Origin: a virus | Length of the DNA: 49,329 bases | IMG/VR virus record: IMGVR_UViG_3300046516_000649 | Coordinates: 1-49,329 of that record | Strand: one strand, 5' to 3' | Shown here: one piece after another, positions 41,749 through 49,323 of the stretch | How positions within the stretch are numbered: the stretch's first letter is position 1 | Layout of the letters: the number at the start of each line of letters is the position of its first letter | Position numbers and translations under genes: made by a program | The notes under the pieces: model-generated | Databases searched by the model: none | Seen by the model: the letters and a program-made list of their open reading frames with translations, nothing else | Told to the model about the DNA's origin: nothing

Positions 41749-41909
41749 CGGGAATCCTCCTCGGCAATCTCTCTCGCTCTCGCCTCGTCCGTCCTGATCT
41801 GATCGCGCGTCTGCTGGCAGTTCAAGCACAGCCGCTCGCGTGACTGCGGGTCGATGGGACGACGCAGGCAGCGAGGGCAGAGGCGTTCGTCTTCGGGGCT
41901 GGCGGTCAT
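41745..41909 (-). CDS. Zinc-ribbon protein, 54 aa
   Basis: ATG at 41909 overlaps the upstream stop. CPRCLRRPIDPQSRERLCLNC places two Cys pairs 17 residues apart, a compact zinc ribbon, followed by a charged helix (QIRTDEARAREIAEEDSR). It resembles short phage ribbon proteins of unknown role. Confidence 0.75.
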   Translation of the reverse strand: MTASPEDERLCPRCLRRPIDPQSRERLCLNCQQTRDQIRTDEARAREIAEEDSR

Positions 41910-42250
41910 GAGAAGCACCCCATGAATCGCGCGAGCCACGGCCAGCGCCAGCGAGCGAGCATCACCGCGCGTTGATGTCCTTCGACTGCGGCAGCGCATG
42001 ACGTGTAGCGCTCCTGGTATTGATCGTGCTTGCCTCCGAAGATCATCGTCTCCCAGAGGACCGGCGGACCTTCGCCCTGATACCGATGGTCGAGCCCGAG
42101 GAACACCGTGCTCACGTCTCCGCGGCCAGTCGCCGTCTTCGCGACAACGCGCTGCGGCGTAGCCTCGAACCACCGAGCCCACGCGAGAATGTCGGGCTCG
42201 AGCTTCGGCTCCCCGTTCTCGTCCAGCACGTACTGACCCATGCTCATCAC
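41906..42250 (-). CDS. Conserved-type phage protein, 114 aa
   Basis: GTG at 42250 overlaps the upstream stop; ATG codons at 42247 and 42241 are alternatives, and the last fits the typical N-terminus MGQYVLDENGEPKLEPD. The chain has DILAWARWFEATPQRVVAKT, STVFLGLDHRYQGEGPPVLW and ETMIFGGKHDQYQERY, a pattern I associate with a common phage protein of unknown function. The ordered alternation suggests a compact enzyme-like or scaffold fold. The role is unknown. Confidence 0.75.
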   Translation of the reverse strand: MMSMGQYVLDENGEPKLEPDILAWARWFEATPQRVVAKTATGRGDVSTVFLGLDHRYQGEGPPVLWETMIFGGKHDQYQERYTSCAAAVEGHQRAVMLARWRWPWLARFMGCFS

Positions 42251-42450
42251 TTCGGCGCCTCAGTCTCGTGCAGCCACGCCTCGAGGAACCCAGCGATCTT
42301 CTCTGCGTCCGCGCGCTCGAGTCGCAGCGCAACGGTCTGGATGGACGAGTTCCCCGCCATGATTTCGAGCGAGGCCCACAGCTCCTCGGTGTTCGCGCCC
42401 TCGTTGTCGAGCACGAGGCGGCGGCGGTTGGAGGTGATGACGAGGTTCAT
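42247..42450 (-). CDS. Small early protein, 67 aa
   Basis: ATG at 42450 overlaps the recT stop by one base. The product MNLVITSNRRRLVLDNEGAN, then ELWASLEIMAGNSSIQTVAL, and a helical end (ADAEKIAGFLEAWLHE), is a compact alpha/beta protein. It is directly downstream of recT and may be a recombination accessory. Not recognised. Confidence 0.75.
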   Translation of the reverse strand: MNLVITSNRRRLVLDNEGANTEELWASLEIMAGNSSIQTVALRLERADAEKIAGFLEAWLHETEAPK

Positions 42451-43508
42451 CAGAACGCGCTCCCCAGCTCCGCCTGCTCCATCGCGAGCGCGAGGATTTC
42501 GTAGTTCTTCGGCGGCGGTTGATCGCCCGCCAGCATCTCGTGCGCCGTCTTCAGCAGGCGAGCGCAGCTCTCCTTCGCGTTCGCGTCGCCAGCAATCAGG
42601 AGGGCGACGAGATCCGCGGGCGTCATCTTGCTCAGGAAGGCGTTGTTGCCGCCGAACGGGACGCTCTTCACCGCGTCCCAGTCCACGGAGATTGGGATGC
42701 CCTTGGCGAACCGCACGCCCTGCTCGATCAGCGCAGGCTCGGGTTCGGACTCGACGGGCGCGAGCGCTTCCTTCAGGTCGTCGGCGGTGCGGAGGGGCTT
42801 CTGGGCGCCCACGGTCTCGCCGGCTACGTCCACCACCAGCTCCTCGCGTTCCGCTTCGGCCAGGATCGCCTGCATGTCCTCGGTCAACGTGAGGCCCTTG
42901 CGGAGCCTGATGATCGGCGACTTGCGCATCATCTCGATCGGATCGGTTGCCCACGGGCCCTTGCCGTTCGTCTTCTTCAGGCAGCGGGTCTGCAGGCTCT
43001 CGAGCTCGTCCTTCCACATCACGACGAACGTCGGTGCTCCCTTGCGCAGATGCGCCACCGCGTAGGCTGCAAGCACCTTGTTCGGATCGGTGTGGTTCCC
43101 CTTCGGGTCGGGCACGTGGACGATCTTGGGCTCGAGGCCCTCCTCCACCTCGAAGCGGTCGCCATCGAACACCACCTTCGCGCGGACGTGCGTGACGCCA
43201 GCGTGGCGGCTGTAGAGCGATACCCAGCCGGGATACCCGATGATGTGGGTGCACTCCTGCCCGAACGGCACGAGCGAGGCGTGCACGCCGTCCAGCGGCA
43301 GCCCGACGCGCGCGTTCTTGTAGACGGCTGCGAGCACACTCTCGGGCGTGCAGCGCGACAGGCCGGGGTTCTTCAGCATCGACAGCGCGACGGTTGCCCA
43401 GCGCTCTCGGTCCATCGCTCCGGGGAGCGACTCCATCAGCGCGGCCTTCTCGCGATCGAACGCGACGGTCAGCGCGGTTTGCTTCTGGTCATTCGATTGG
43501 ATTTGCAT
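42450..43508 (-). CDS. recT: RecT-type single-strand annealing protein, 352 aa
   Basis: ATG at 43508. This is a RecT/Red-beta class annealase, which pairs complementary single strands produced by the phage exonuclease. Seen here: LSMLKNPGLSRCTPESVLAA (helical N-terminus), GLPLDGVHASLVPFG, CTHIIGYPGWVSLYSRH and VRAKVVFDGDRFEVEEGLEP, which form the RecT core, plus the conserved KSPIIRLRKGL segment. The C-terminal 130 residues are less conserved and acidic, as usual. The exonuclease gene lies immediately upstream, forming a recombination pair that can make concatemers for packaging. Start chosen because the upstream extension lacks RecT pattern. Confidence 0.92.
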   Translation of the reverse strand: MQIQSNDQKQTALTVAFDREKAALMESLPGAMDRERWATVALSMLKNPGLSRCTPESVLAAVYKNARVGLPLDGVHASLVPFGQECTHIIGYPGWVSLYSRHAGVTHVRAKVVFDGDRFEVEEGLEPKIVHVPDPKGNHTDPNKVLAAYAVAHLRKGAPTFVVMWKDELESLQTRCLKKTNGKGPWATDPIEMMRKSPIIRLRKGLTLTEDMQAILAEAEREELVVDVAGETVGAQKPLRTADDLKEALAPVESEPEPALIEQGVRFAKGIPISVDWDAVKSVPFGGNNAFLSKMTPADLVALLIAGDANAKESCARLLKTAHEMLAGDQPPPKNYEILALAMEQAELGSAF

Positions 43509-43510
43509 GA

Positions 43511-44476
43511 TCACTTCACACCTTTCACGGATCTCAGCACTCGGGGCGAACTCGCAGGCACCCAATACTCACCTCGCGGCTCTGCTCTGAGGCGAAGCAG
43601 GAGATGCTCGCCCTGTGCGTACTCCGCGTCGCCCAGCGCCTGGACGATCTCGGCCTTGTAGGGATCGTCCTCGAAGCCCTTGATCTTGAACCCGCGCTTC
43701 GTGGCCTCTTCCTTGATCTCGTCGGTGAGTCGCTCGCGCGTGCGCCAGGCTGTTTCGATCTGCTCCGTCATCGGGATGACCTTGCCGGGAGCGTGAGCGG
43801 GGAACATCTTGCGGATGACGCCGAGGTCGCGCTCGGTCGCCTGCGGTGGGATGTCGGTCACCCAGAACTTGACCCGGAAGTCCGTCAGCTTGTCCAGGAT
43901 GCGATCCACGAGCACGGCGTCGAACGGGAGGTCAGCCCACAGCACGTCGGGCGCGTCGTCGTCAGCGTCGACAGGGAGGCAGGCGGCAGAGCCCATCGAC
44001 ATCTCGCAGCAGGCGAGCTGCATCTGGAGCTGGACCTGCACCATGAGCGGGATGCCGGCGAGCCATTCCTTCGAGTGACCGAAGCCGGCGGTCTTGCACT
44101 CGAGCAGGCCCGACTGCACGACACATCCACTGAGCGGCGCGCGGTTCTCGCTGCCGAACTCGACAACGCGATCGGGCGTCGTTGCGATCCAGTCCAGCGT
44201 CGGATGCTGAATCAGCCCCGGAGAATCCCTCACGATGCGCCGAGACTCCTTGCGGTACAACTCGGCCACCACGGGCTCGAGCGCGATCCCGCGGCGGATG
44301 TAGCTCTTGCCTGACAGGTCTTCCTTCGGGATGTGGTTCGTGACTTTCGCCCACACCTGAAGCGCGGTCTGTCGACCCACGCCGACGATTGACGCGATGT
44401 CGTGCGCGCCGAGCTTGCCCTCGTGCGCAGCTTCCCACGGCGGAGTACCGGGTAGTTCAGTGGTCAGAACCTTCAT
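43511..44476 (-). CDS. YqaJ-type viral exonuclease, 321 aa
   Basis: ATG at 44476 with GAAAGAG upstream. The enzyme degrades one strand of double-stranded DNA ends to make 3' overhangs for RecT. Its PD-(D/E)xK core is visible: GxxxE at residues 63-67 (RRGIALEPVV), D102 in ATTPDRVV, E126-x-K128 in GLLECKTAG, and the QVQLQMQL strand (about 147-154). The N-terminal HDIASIVGVGRQTALQVWAK is the typical substrate-entry segment of this family. It stops two bases before the recT start, so both should be translated together. Confidence 0.9.
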   Translation of the reverse strand: MKVLTTELPGTPPWEAAHEGKLGAHDIASIVGVGRQTALQVWAKVTNHIPKEDLSGKSYIRRGIALEPVVAELYRKESRRIVRDSPGLIQHPTLDWIATTPDRVVEFGSENRAPLSGCVVQSGLLECKTAGFGHSKEWLAGIPLMVQVQLQMQLACCEMSMGSAACLPVDADDDAPDVLWADLPFDAVLVDRILDKLTDFRVKFWVTDIPPQATERDLGVIRKMFPAHAPGKVIPMTEQIETAWRTRERLTDEIKEEATKRGFKIKGFEDDPYKAEIVQALGDAEYAQGEHLLLRLRAEPRGEYWVPASSPRVLRSVKGVK

Positions 44477-44479
44477 GCT

Positions 44480-44548
44480 TCACTCTTTCAGGTAGCGGTC
44501 AGCGAGGAAGATCAGAAGTAGGGCGAGGGCGATGAGGAGGGCCTTCAC
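44480..44548 (-). CDS. Tiny membrane peptide, 22 aa
   Basis: GTG at 44548 overlaps the lipoprotein stop (GTGA); TGA at 44480-44482, three bases before the exonuclease ATG. The product MKALLIALALLLIFLADRYL ends KE and is essentially one transmembrane helix with a charged end. It lies in the tight spacing of an otherwise gapless operon and would be missed by usual length cut-offs. Phage peptides of this size can act on membranes or as leader peptides. Confidence 0.45.
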   Translation of the reverse strand: MKALLIALALLLIFLADRYLKE

Positions 44549-44904
44549 TTCTTCGCAGGTTCGATGCTGACGAGGAAGTGTCCGCGGCTCTCGGTTCGAC
44601 AGGCTGAATAGACGCCCTCGGAACGGTAGTGAATCGTCACCTCGGTCTGGTTGTCCATGAACCCACGGACAGCGGTCGCGAGCTCCTCGTTCTCGATTGT
44701 GAAATCGAACGGCGTCATTCCGATCACGCCGCTGCCGCCGCTCATCCCGCCTCGGATGATCTCGCCCTCCCACGTCTTGCTCGCCATCCCGACGCGCTGT
44801 AGGCGCACGATCTGACCCACCTTGTCGCCTTCGCCTGGCGACGTGTTGACGCCGCAGCCGAAGACAACGAACAACGCAAGCGCACACAGATTCGATCTCT
44901 TCAT
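44545..44904 (-). CDS. Lipoprotein, 119 aa
   Basis: ATG at 44904. A lipoprotein signal (MKRSNLCALALFVVFGC, lipobox VFGC at Cys17) is followed by KVGQIVRLQRVGMASKTWEG, GGSGVIGMTPFDFTIENEEL and VTIHYRSEGVYSACRTESRG, a pattern I recognise from small phage/prophage lipoproteins of unknown role. It is probably acylated and placed in the cell envelope early in infection. It lies among recombination genes, so superinfection exclusion is one possible role. Confidence 0.7.
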   Translation of the reverse strand: MKRSNLCALALFVVFGCGVNTSPGEGDKVGQIVRLQRVGMASKTWEGEIIRGGMSGGSGVIGMTPFDFTIENEELATAVRGFMDNQTEVTIHYRSEGVYSACRTESRGHFLVSIEPAKK

Positions 44905-44915
44905 GTGATTACTCC

Positions 44916-45683
44916 TCACGATCTGGAACTCATGGTCTCGCCCTTGGTGATGCGCACGCCAGGTATCGGCACCGTGCCCTTGGTCGCGTTCACGACGGCG
45001 CGAATCTTCACGAGGTCAGCCACCACGTACTCGCGCGGTAGCAGCGTCACATCGAATACCTCGAAGCTCCACGACTCGCGTACGCTCTGCCCCGCGGACT
45101 TCACGACAGGCGTTGCGACGGTGGGCGCTTTCACCTGTGCGGCCTGCTCGCGCAGTGCCTCGGCCTTGATGCGCGCGTCGTCTTCGCGCTTAGCGGCAGC
45201 CTTCTCTGCAGCGAGCTTCTCCTGCGCATTGGTCGCAGCCGCGCGCATGGCGTCGGCCTTCTCCTTGGCCTTGCGTTCGACCTCGGCAGCCCTCGCAGCC
45301 ATCGCCTCGCGCTCCTTGCGTGCGAGCTCGTCCAGCCGCGCTTGCTCTGCTCGAGCGATCTTCGCGAGCTGCTCGCGCCACCCGAGCATGTGCTTCTTCT
45401 GGATCTCCTCGGCCTGCTCGAGCGCTTCGCGCGGCTGGCGAAAGAAGTCATTGACCCGCTTCAGCGCCTCGTTCAGCGGCTTGGTGATCGACGTCCGCTT
45501 CTCCTCGAGCTGCTTCTGCAGCCCCTTGATCACGCTCAAGGACTTGCCGGCCGCGTCGTAGTCGTCCGCCTTGGTGATCCCCCAGGAACCTCTCGCTTCC
45601 ATCAGCCGCGTGTCGGCCTGGTCGAACAGCTCCCGGTCGGGGGCGGAGATCGAAAGCTCCACAATCTTCTCTGATTCACTCAT
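44916..45683 (-). CDS. Coiled-coil early protein of recombination operon, 255 aa
   Basis: ATG at 45683 (GTG at 45689 possible). After a 50-residue lead the chain becomes a long coiled coil (about residues 55-190; EQARLDELARKEREAMAARA, EVERKAKEKADAMRAAATNA). The C-terminal 65 residues (VRESWSFEVFDVTLLPREYV, VADLVKIRAVV, ending in TVPIPGVRITK) match a domain common in phage coiled-coil proteins near exonuclease/recT pairs. It may hold recombination complexes together, but the activity is unknown. A 10-base palindrome covers the region just before the start. Confidence 0.75.
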   Translation of the reverse strand: MSESEKIVELSISAPDRELFDQADTRLMEARGSWGITKADDYDAAGKSLSVIKGLQKQLEEKRTSITKPLNEALKRVNDFFRQPREALEQAEEIQKKHMLGWREQLAKIARAEQARLDELARKEREAMAARAAEVERKAKEKADAMRAAATNAQEKLAAEKAAAKREDDARIKAEALREQAAQVKAPTVATPVVKSAGQSVRESWSFEVFDVTLLPREYVVADLVKIRAVVNATKGTVPIPGVRITKGETMSSRS

Positions 45684-45684
45684 G

Positions 45685-45694
45685 GACACGTGTC
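45685..45694. promoter_or_regulatory. 10-base palindrome before coiled-coil gene
   Basis: GACACGTGTC is a perfect palindrome beginning two bases upstream of the ATG at 45683. It lies between the likely ribosome site (GAGGTAG) and the start, so a bound protein or RNA structure would affect translation of the whole recombination operon. Confidence 0.35.
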
Positions 45695-45738
45695 TACCTC
45701 ACTCGCAGGAATCGCGCAAGACTCAAGTCGGGAAGAAA

Positions 45739-45813
45739 CAGCCAGCCCCGTTCTCGGTGTCCCAAACTGTGAGAGCGCGGGAGCACCACAAGTTGAGAGA
45801 ACGGAGCCGGCTG
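45739..45813. repeat. Large inverted repeat in early intergenic region
   Basis: The 17-base arm at 45739-45755 and the arm at 45797-45813 are complementary except for two positions that can form wobble pairs in RNA. Inner pairs GGTG/CACC and CCC/GGG lengthen the structure. It occupies the only sizeable gap (45684-45856) in the leftward operon. It may be a terminator or attenuator, a processing site or a structured RNA. There is no T-tract. Confidence 0.55.
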
Positions 45814-45856
45814 AGGCTAGGTGGACCCCCCAGGAGTCACTAGCCACTCACCTCTA

Positions 45857-46366
45857 CTAGACGGGAGACATCTCGAGTTCGCAGATTCGTGCGCTTGTGA
45901 TGTGGCGCAGTCTCCACGCTGGGACGCTCTCTCCGTTCGCAATGTCGCGCGTCGTGCTCATGACCGTGGGCAGCACGAGTCCGTCCTCGTGGTCTTGCCA
46001 ATCCCAGGCGGTGTAGAGGACTTCCCCGTCCTTCCACGTTCCAGCGTACAGGGAATCCTGATGCTGCGGCGCGTCGGGAGGGAAGTAGGAAACCGCAGTC
46101 TTGACGGCTTCCTTGTGGCGCTTGGCCCACGTGTCGGTGGGCTCGTTGTCGTGGCGGTCAGTGATGACGCGCTGTTGCAGGCCGCCCGACGTCCAGGTGG
46201 TCTCGAGGCGCTGAGGGATGGCCGCTGCGAAGTTGTCGCAGCCTCGCACGTCGAGCCATCCGACGAGAGGCAGAGCTCGGACGCTCGCGCGGTGCGCAGT
46301 AGGGCTCGCGAACGCGGACGCACAGAACGCCACGAACGCGAGCAGGACAAGGGAAAGGGATTTCAT
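45857..46366 (-). CDS. Secreted/periplasmic unknown protein, 169 aa
   Basis: ATG at 46366 overlaps the DUF3560 gene's stop. A signal peptide (MKSLSLVLLAFVAFCASAFA, likely cut before SPT) exports it. The mature part has LPLVGWLDVRGCDNFAAAIP, an acidic Trp-rich stretch (WKDGEVLYTAWDWQDHEDGL), and a helical C-terminus (TRDIANGESVPAWRLRHI). The first of two Cys residues lies near residue 43 and the other close to the end, allowing a disulfide. An envelope-acting protein made early could block superinfection. No family recognised. Confidence 0.7.
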   Translation of the reverse strand: MKSLSLVLLAFVAFCASAFASPTAHRASVRALPLVGWLDVRGCDNFAAAIPQRLETTWTSGGLQQRVITDRHDNEPTDTWAKRHKEAVKTAVSYFPPDAPQHQDSLYAGTWKDGEVLYTAWDWQDHEDGLVLPTVMSTTRDIANGESVPAWRLRHITSARICELEMSPV

Positions 46367-47145
46367 GTCGGGTTGCTTTCTGCCTCCGGTGAGGCTGCTT
46401 CAGGGATGACGGGGAGAGCGTCGCGCCTTCCCGTCCACGAGCCAGCCCCCCAGCGGAAGCCAGCCTGTTTCAGCGCGTCGATGGTACTGCGGGAGGGTTT
46501 GTCCGCGAAGGTGACGCGCACGTACTCGCCCGTGCCTTGCACGAGAACGCCGCTCGGCGCGGCTTCCGCGGCTTCGGTGATCGCCTGGCGGCGTTTCACC
46601 TCGACGATGCGCTTGCGCAGCCGCGTGATGTTCCCGCCGAGGTTCTGCAGTTCGTAGGCGGGGAACGGCGTTCGACACCAGGACATGACTCCCGGCGCGT
46701 TTAGCGATTCGCGCAGCTTCTCGAGGTCGATCCCGAGCGCCTTCAATCCGTCGGCGTTTCCCTTGCGATACAGTGCGTTGATCTTCTTCTTCCGCTCGCG
46801 TCTCTCTTCGAGCTCCTTGATGCGAGCCTCGAGCGACTCTAGCGCGTCGGGATCGTCGGAGAAGATCGAGCGCTCTAGCTGGCGCTCGAGCCCGTCGGCC
46901 TTCCCCTCGTGGTGCTTCGCCATGTCGGCGGACTCGCAGCCCTTGCGCATGGCGTTGTCCGCCTTCTCGAGCGTGCGTCGGTGACGCTTCTCGGAGTGAT
47001 GCCCGACCAGGATCGGCTGCCCGAAGGGAATCCCCTCGGTGAGCTTGTGCGCAGTGTTGAACCTGCGCGCCGTGTCCGCGTGTCTCGACAGCGCCCACGC
47101 GCGGCGCTTCTCGAGCTTCGCCTCCAATCGTTCGCGGCGCGTCAC
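46363..47145 (-). CDS. DUF3560-type protein, 260 aa
   Basis: GTG at 47145 overlaps the upstream stop (GTGA). The motif THRR-like start RRERLEAKLEKRRAWALSRH, followed by LTEGIPFGQPILVGHHSEKR, then HRRTLEKADNAMRKG and a long coiled coil (ESLEARIKELEERRERKKKI), matches the DUF3560 family (known from plasmids, phages and integrative elements, role unclear). The C-terminal 60 residues (YVRVTFADKPSRSTIDALKQ, then FRWGAGSW) resemble a second small domain common in such proteins. The call rests on motif memory. Confidence 0.8.
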   Translation of the reverse strand: MTRRERLEAKLEKRRAWALSRHADTARRFNTAHKLTEGIPFGQPILVGHHSEKRHRRTLEKADNAMRKGCESADMAKHHEGKADGLERQLERSIFSDDPDALESLEARIKELEERRERKKKINALYRKGNADGLKALGIDLEKLRESLNAPGVMSWCRTPFPAYELQNLGGNITRLRKRIVEVKRRQAITEAAEAAPSGVLVQGTGEYVRVTFADKPSRSTIDALKQAGFRWGAGSWTGRRDALPVIPEAASPEAESNPT

Positions 47146-47444
47146 GCTGCCACCGCCGCGCGCAGTCTCGGCGCTTCGATGTTCGCCTCGCGGAGTGTGA
47201 GCTCCCGCGCGTAGTGTCGGCCTTTCACCGTCGCCACGCACAAGTACGTAGGCTCGCCTCGGTCGTTGTGCGTGCACGCCTCGGACACTGCGAACCCGCC
47301 ATCGAAGTAGTAGGGCGGGAGCACCTCGAGGCAATACCAATAGTCCTCTTCGGTGATCTCGCACCACGCGCCGGGATCAGCGGCGCACGCTACCCACGGT
47401 TTCACACCTTCGGCGATCGGGTTCGTTCTGACTTTCTCGTCCAT
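47142..47444 (-). CDS. DUF1419-like protein, 100 aa
   Basis: ATG at 47444. The segment WCEITEEDYWYCLEVLPPYY, then FDGGFAVSEACTHNDRG, and YLCVATVKGRHYARELTL fits the DUF1419 pattern, proteins found next to plasmid and phage DUF3560-type genes. The stop overlaps the start of the DUF3560 gene. Role unknown. Confidence 0.7.
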   Translation of the reverse strand: MDEKVRTNPIAEGVKPWVACAADPGAWCEITEEDYWYCLEVLPPYYFDGGFAVSEACTHNDRGEPTYLCVATVKGRHYARELTLREANIEAPRLRAAVAA

Positions 47445-47448
47445 GATT

Positions 47449-47892
47449 TCACTCTCTCTTTTCTGCCGGTCGGGCCGGCCGTGTCCGAACCATTGAAGCC
47501 GCGATCCGCCAAACCGTGCGGGTCGCTTCGTCGATCATCTCGTCACGGCGGTCAGCCCAGCTCGCCCAATCGCGCGAGTCGTCGAGAAGGGCTGTCGAGA
47601 GGGCGATTGCGTAGGGGCGCAGGTCCTCAAGGTCCGCGCGCTGTCCGATCACCATACCGGCGAGGTGCTGAGCCTCGCTCTCGTAATGCTCGAGCGCGTC
47701 CGCAGCCTGGCGCAGCACTTCGCGCGGACCCCAGCCGCCTTCCTCGCCGTGCGGCGGGTGGATCGGTTGACGCTCTGCGATTGCGCGGACTTGATCGGCC
47801 AGCGTCCCGCGGTTGTGCGCCGGGTCGGTGTTGTGTTGCCACGCGCGCGTTGCCTTGCGGGCAGGATCTTCGGGAGGGGGAACCATCGTCAC
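47449..47892 (-). CDS. Hypothetical early protein, 147 aa
   Basis: GTG at 47892, two bases after the upstream stop; ATG at 47886 is an alternative. The N-terminus is Pro-rich (MVPPPEDPARKATRAWQHNT), the rest helical (LRQAADALEHYESEAQHLAG, LSTALLDDSRDWASWADRRD). No motif suggests a function. Confidence 0.7.
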   Translation of the reverse strand: MTMVPPPEDPARKATRAWQHNTDPAHNRGTLADQVRAIAERQPIHPPHGEEGGWGPREVLRQAADALEHYESEAQHLAGMVIGQRADLEDLRPYAIALSTALLDDSRDWASWADRRDEMIDEATRTVWRIAASMVRTRPARPAEKRE

Positions 47893-47894
47893 GG

Positions 47895-48194
47895 CTACTT
47901 GCCCTCCAGGGCGGCGCGGACGTTCTTGGCGACGAGGAAAGGGTCCATGACGGCATAGTGCCCCGTTTCTGGATTGTGAATCTGCGCGAGCCGAAGTAGA
48001 TCTCTCAGCGCCCCGTCCTTCCGCTCCAGCGCGTCGGCGGCCTGTTGGCGCACGCCGAAGCACCCCTGGCAGTCACAATCGCGCAGCTCGTCCGCCAGCG
48101 TGCGGGGGGCGGTCATACGTGCCACCGTGTCCGCGCGCTCACCGCACGTGCACTCCCCGCCCTCGAGCGCGTCGCAGGGGTCGGTATGGCTCAT
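47895..48194 (-). CDS. Cysteine-rich hypothetical protein, 99 aa
   Basis: ATG at 48194 overlaps the upstream stop. Cys residues group at the N-terminus (CDALEGGECTCGER) and around residue 40 (CDCQGCFGVRQQAADALERK), with a helical tail (DGALRDLLRLAQIHNP). A zinc or iron site is possible. Not recognised. Confidence 0.7.
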   Translation of the reverse strand: MSHTDPCDALEGGECTCGERADTVARMTAPRTLADELRDCDCQGCFGVRQQAADALERKDGALRDLLRLAQIHNPETGHYAVMDPFLVAKNVRAALEGK

Positions 48195-48394
48195 GACCAG
48201 TTCTCCCGGTAGCTATCGAGGTCGTGAATCACGAGCCCCTCATCGGCCAGCGTGCACGCGCACGCGCGGCAGACTGGAGTCCGGGTGCGCTCCGGGTTCG
48301 AGCCCTTGGCAACGACCGCGGCGTACTCGAGGCATCGCTCGCCCTCATGATGCGGGCATCCCCGATCCGGGCAGGCGCAGAGAATGACGCTCAC
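48191..48394 (-). CDS. Cysteine/histidine-rich protein, 67 aa
   Basis: GTG at 48394 overlaps the upstream stop. CACPDRGCPHHEGERCLEYA and VCRACACTLADEG give seven Cys and two adjacent His residues in 45 positions, enough for two zinc sites. Function unknown. Confidence 0.7.
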   Translation of the reverse strand: MSVILCACPDRGCPHHEGERCLEYAAVVAKGSNPERTRTPVCRACACTLADEGLVIHDLDSYRENWS

Positions 48395-48645
48395 GCCGGC
48401 CTCCGATCCTGCGTGATGAGGTCAGGCAGGCACGTCGCGCACACCGACACGTGATACTGCGTCCCGGCGCATCCTAAGGGTACCCACCTGCGCGTTGCCA
48501 TCCGCACGCGGCAGTAGGGACAGAACCGAGCTCGACACTCCGGGCAGCGCATGGTGTCGCGCGCGTTCTGGGTACACACGTCCACCTCGGCGCATCCGCA
48601 CTCCAGGCACGTCCGCGACACGTAATCGGGGAGGGGCGGAATCAT
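48391..48645 (-). CDS. Multi-zinc-ribbon protein, 84 aa
   Basis: ATG at 48645 overlaps the upstream stop. Cys pairs occur as CLECGC, CTQNARDTMRCPEC, FCPYC and CATC, i.e. at least two overlapping zinc ribbons in a very short chain. It ends in PDLITQDRRPA. It may sequester or bind a host factor or nucleic acid. Confidence 0.7.
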   Translation of the reverse strand: MIPPLPDYVSRTCLECGCAEVDVCTQNARDTMRCPECRARFCPYCRVRMATRRWVPLGCAGTQYHVSVCATCLPDLITQDRRPA

Positions 48646-49082
48646 GACCCCACCTCTCGCCCAGTCCCGCGGACGATATCCCGCAGGGCGAGGAGTAGAT
48701 CCTCCGACGCGCCCAACCGTCCGCCAGGCTGGCCCCGCTCGCGCTCCGCGCACGGCCAGGCGATGCGGGAGATCCGCAGGCACTCCGCGATCCTGTCGAG
48801 CGTGGACGAGTCCGCAGAGCTCGGAGGTAGGGCGGACGCCATCCTCACCCATTCCGACGGCGCGACCGTCTGTACGCTCGCAGGAGCGATCCTCGGCGCC
48901 CTTGCCTTCCGGGTCGGCCTGGACGTGTCCCGCTCGCCTCGCGCAAGCGTGCGAAGCCCGCAAGCCCGACACGGCGTTGAGAGTCCAGCCCGAACGACCA
49001 GCACCCCGACACCCCATGAATGACCGCAACCCCGACAGGTGAGGACACGGATGCAATTCCCGAACGTGATCCTTTCACTCAT
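48642..49082 (-). CDS. Zinc-ribbon plus helical protein, 146 aa
   Basis: ATG at 49082. Residues 10-45 carry a ribbon (CRGCGHSWGVGVLVVRAG, then CRACGLRTLARG) like those that recognise nucleic acids. The C-terminal part is Ser/Ala/Arg-rich with a helical end (SEDLLLALRDIVRGT). Its start overlaps the end of the upstream gene by eight bases, and its stop overlaps the next start. No family recognised. Confidence 0.7.
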   Translation of the reverse strand: MSERITFGNCIRVLTCRGCGHSWGVGVLVVRAGLSTPCRACGLRTLARGERDTSRPTRKARAPRIAPASVQTVAPSEWVRMASALPPSSADSSTLDRIAECLRISRIAWPCAERERGQPGGRLGASEDLLLALRDIVRGTGREVGS

Positions 49083-49323
49083 GAGAGGCCTCCGGCTCTG
49101 CATCCTCGACATCGCAGCAGTCCGCGCAGTACTCCTCGCCCCCATCCAGGAGTAGATACCCCTGCTCGGATTCCCTCCCGCACTCCACGCACTCCAGCGG
49201 AGTCTGTTCGGCTAGGTAGTCGATGCCGTCAATCTCGACCCATGCGAGCTCCGGGTCTTCCCGATCCGTGATGGTCGGTCGCATCGGGCCGTTGTCCTGG
49301 CGACGTAGCTGCGGACGGCTCAT
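49075..49323 (-). CDS. Zinc-ribbon protein at right edge, 82 aa
   Basis: ATG at 49323, six bases from the window end. ECVECGRESEQGYLLLDGGE and YCADCCDVEDAEPEASHE give two Cys pairs 20 residues apart and an acidic tail. If the ends join, the frame extends upstream without a stop through the cysteine-rich codons at 150-1, so the real gene may be longer. Function unknown. Confidence 0.65.
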   Translation of the reverse strand: MSRPQLRRQDNGPMRPTITDREDPELAWVEIDGIDYLAEQTPLECVECGRESEQGYLLLDGGEEYCADCCDVEDAEPEASHE

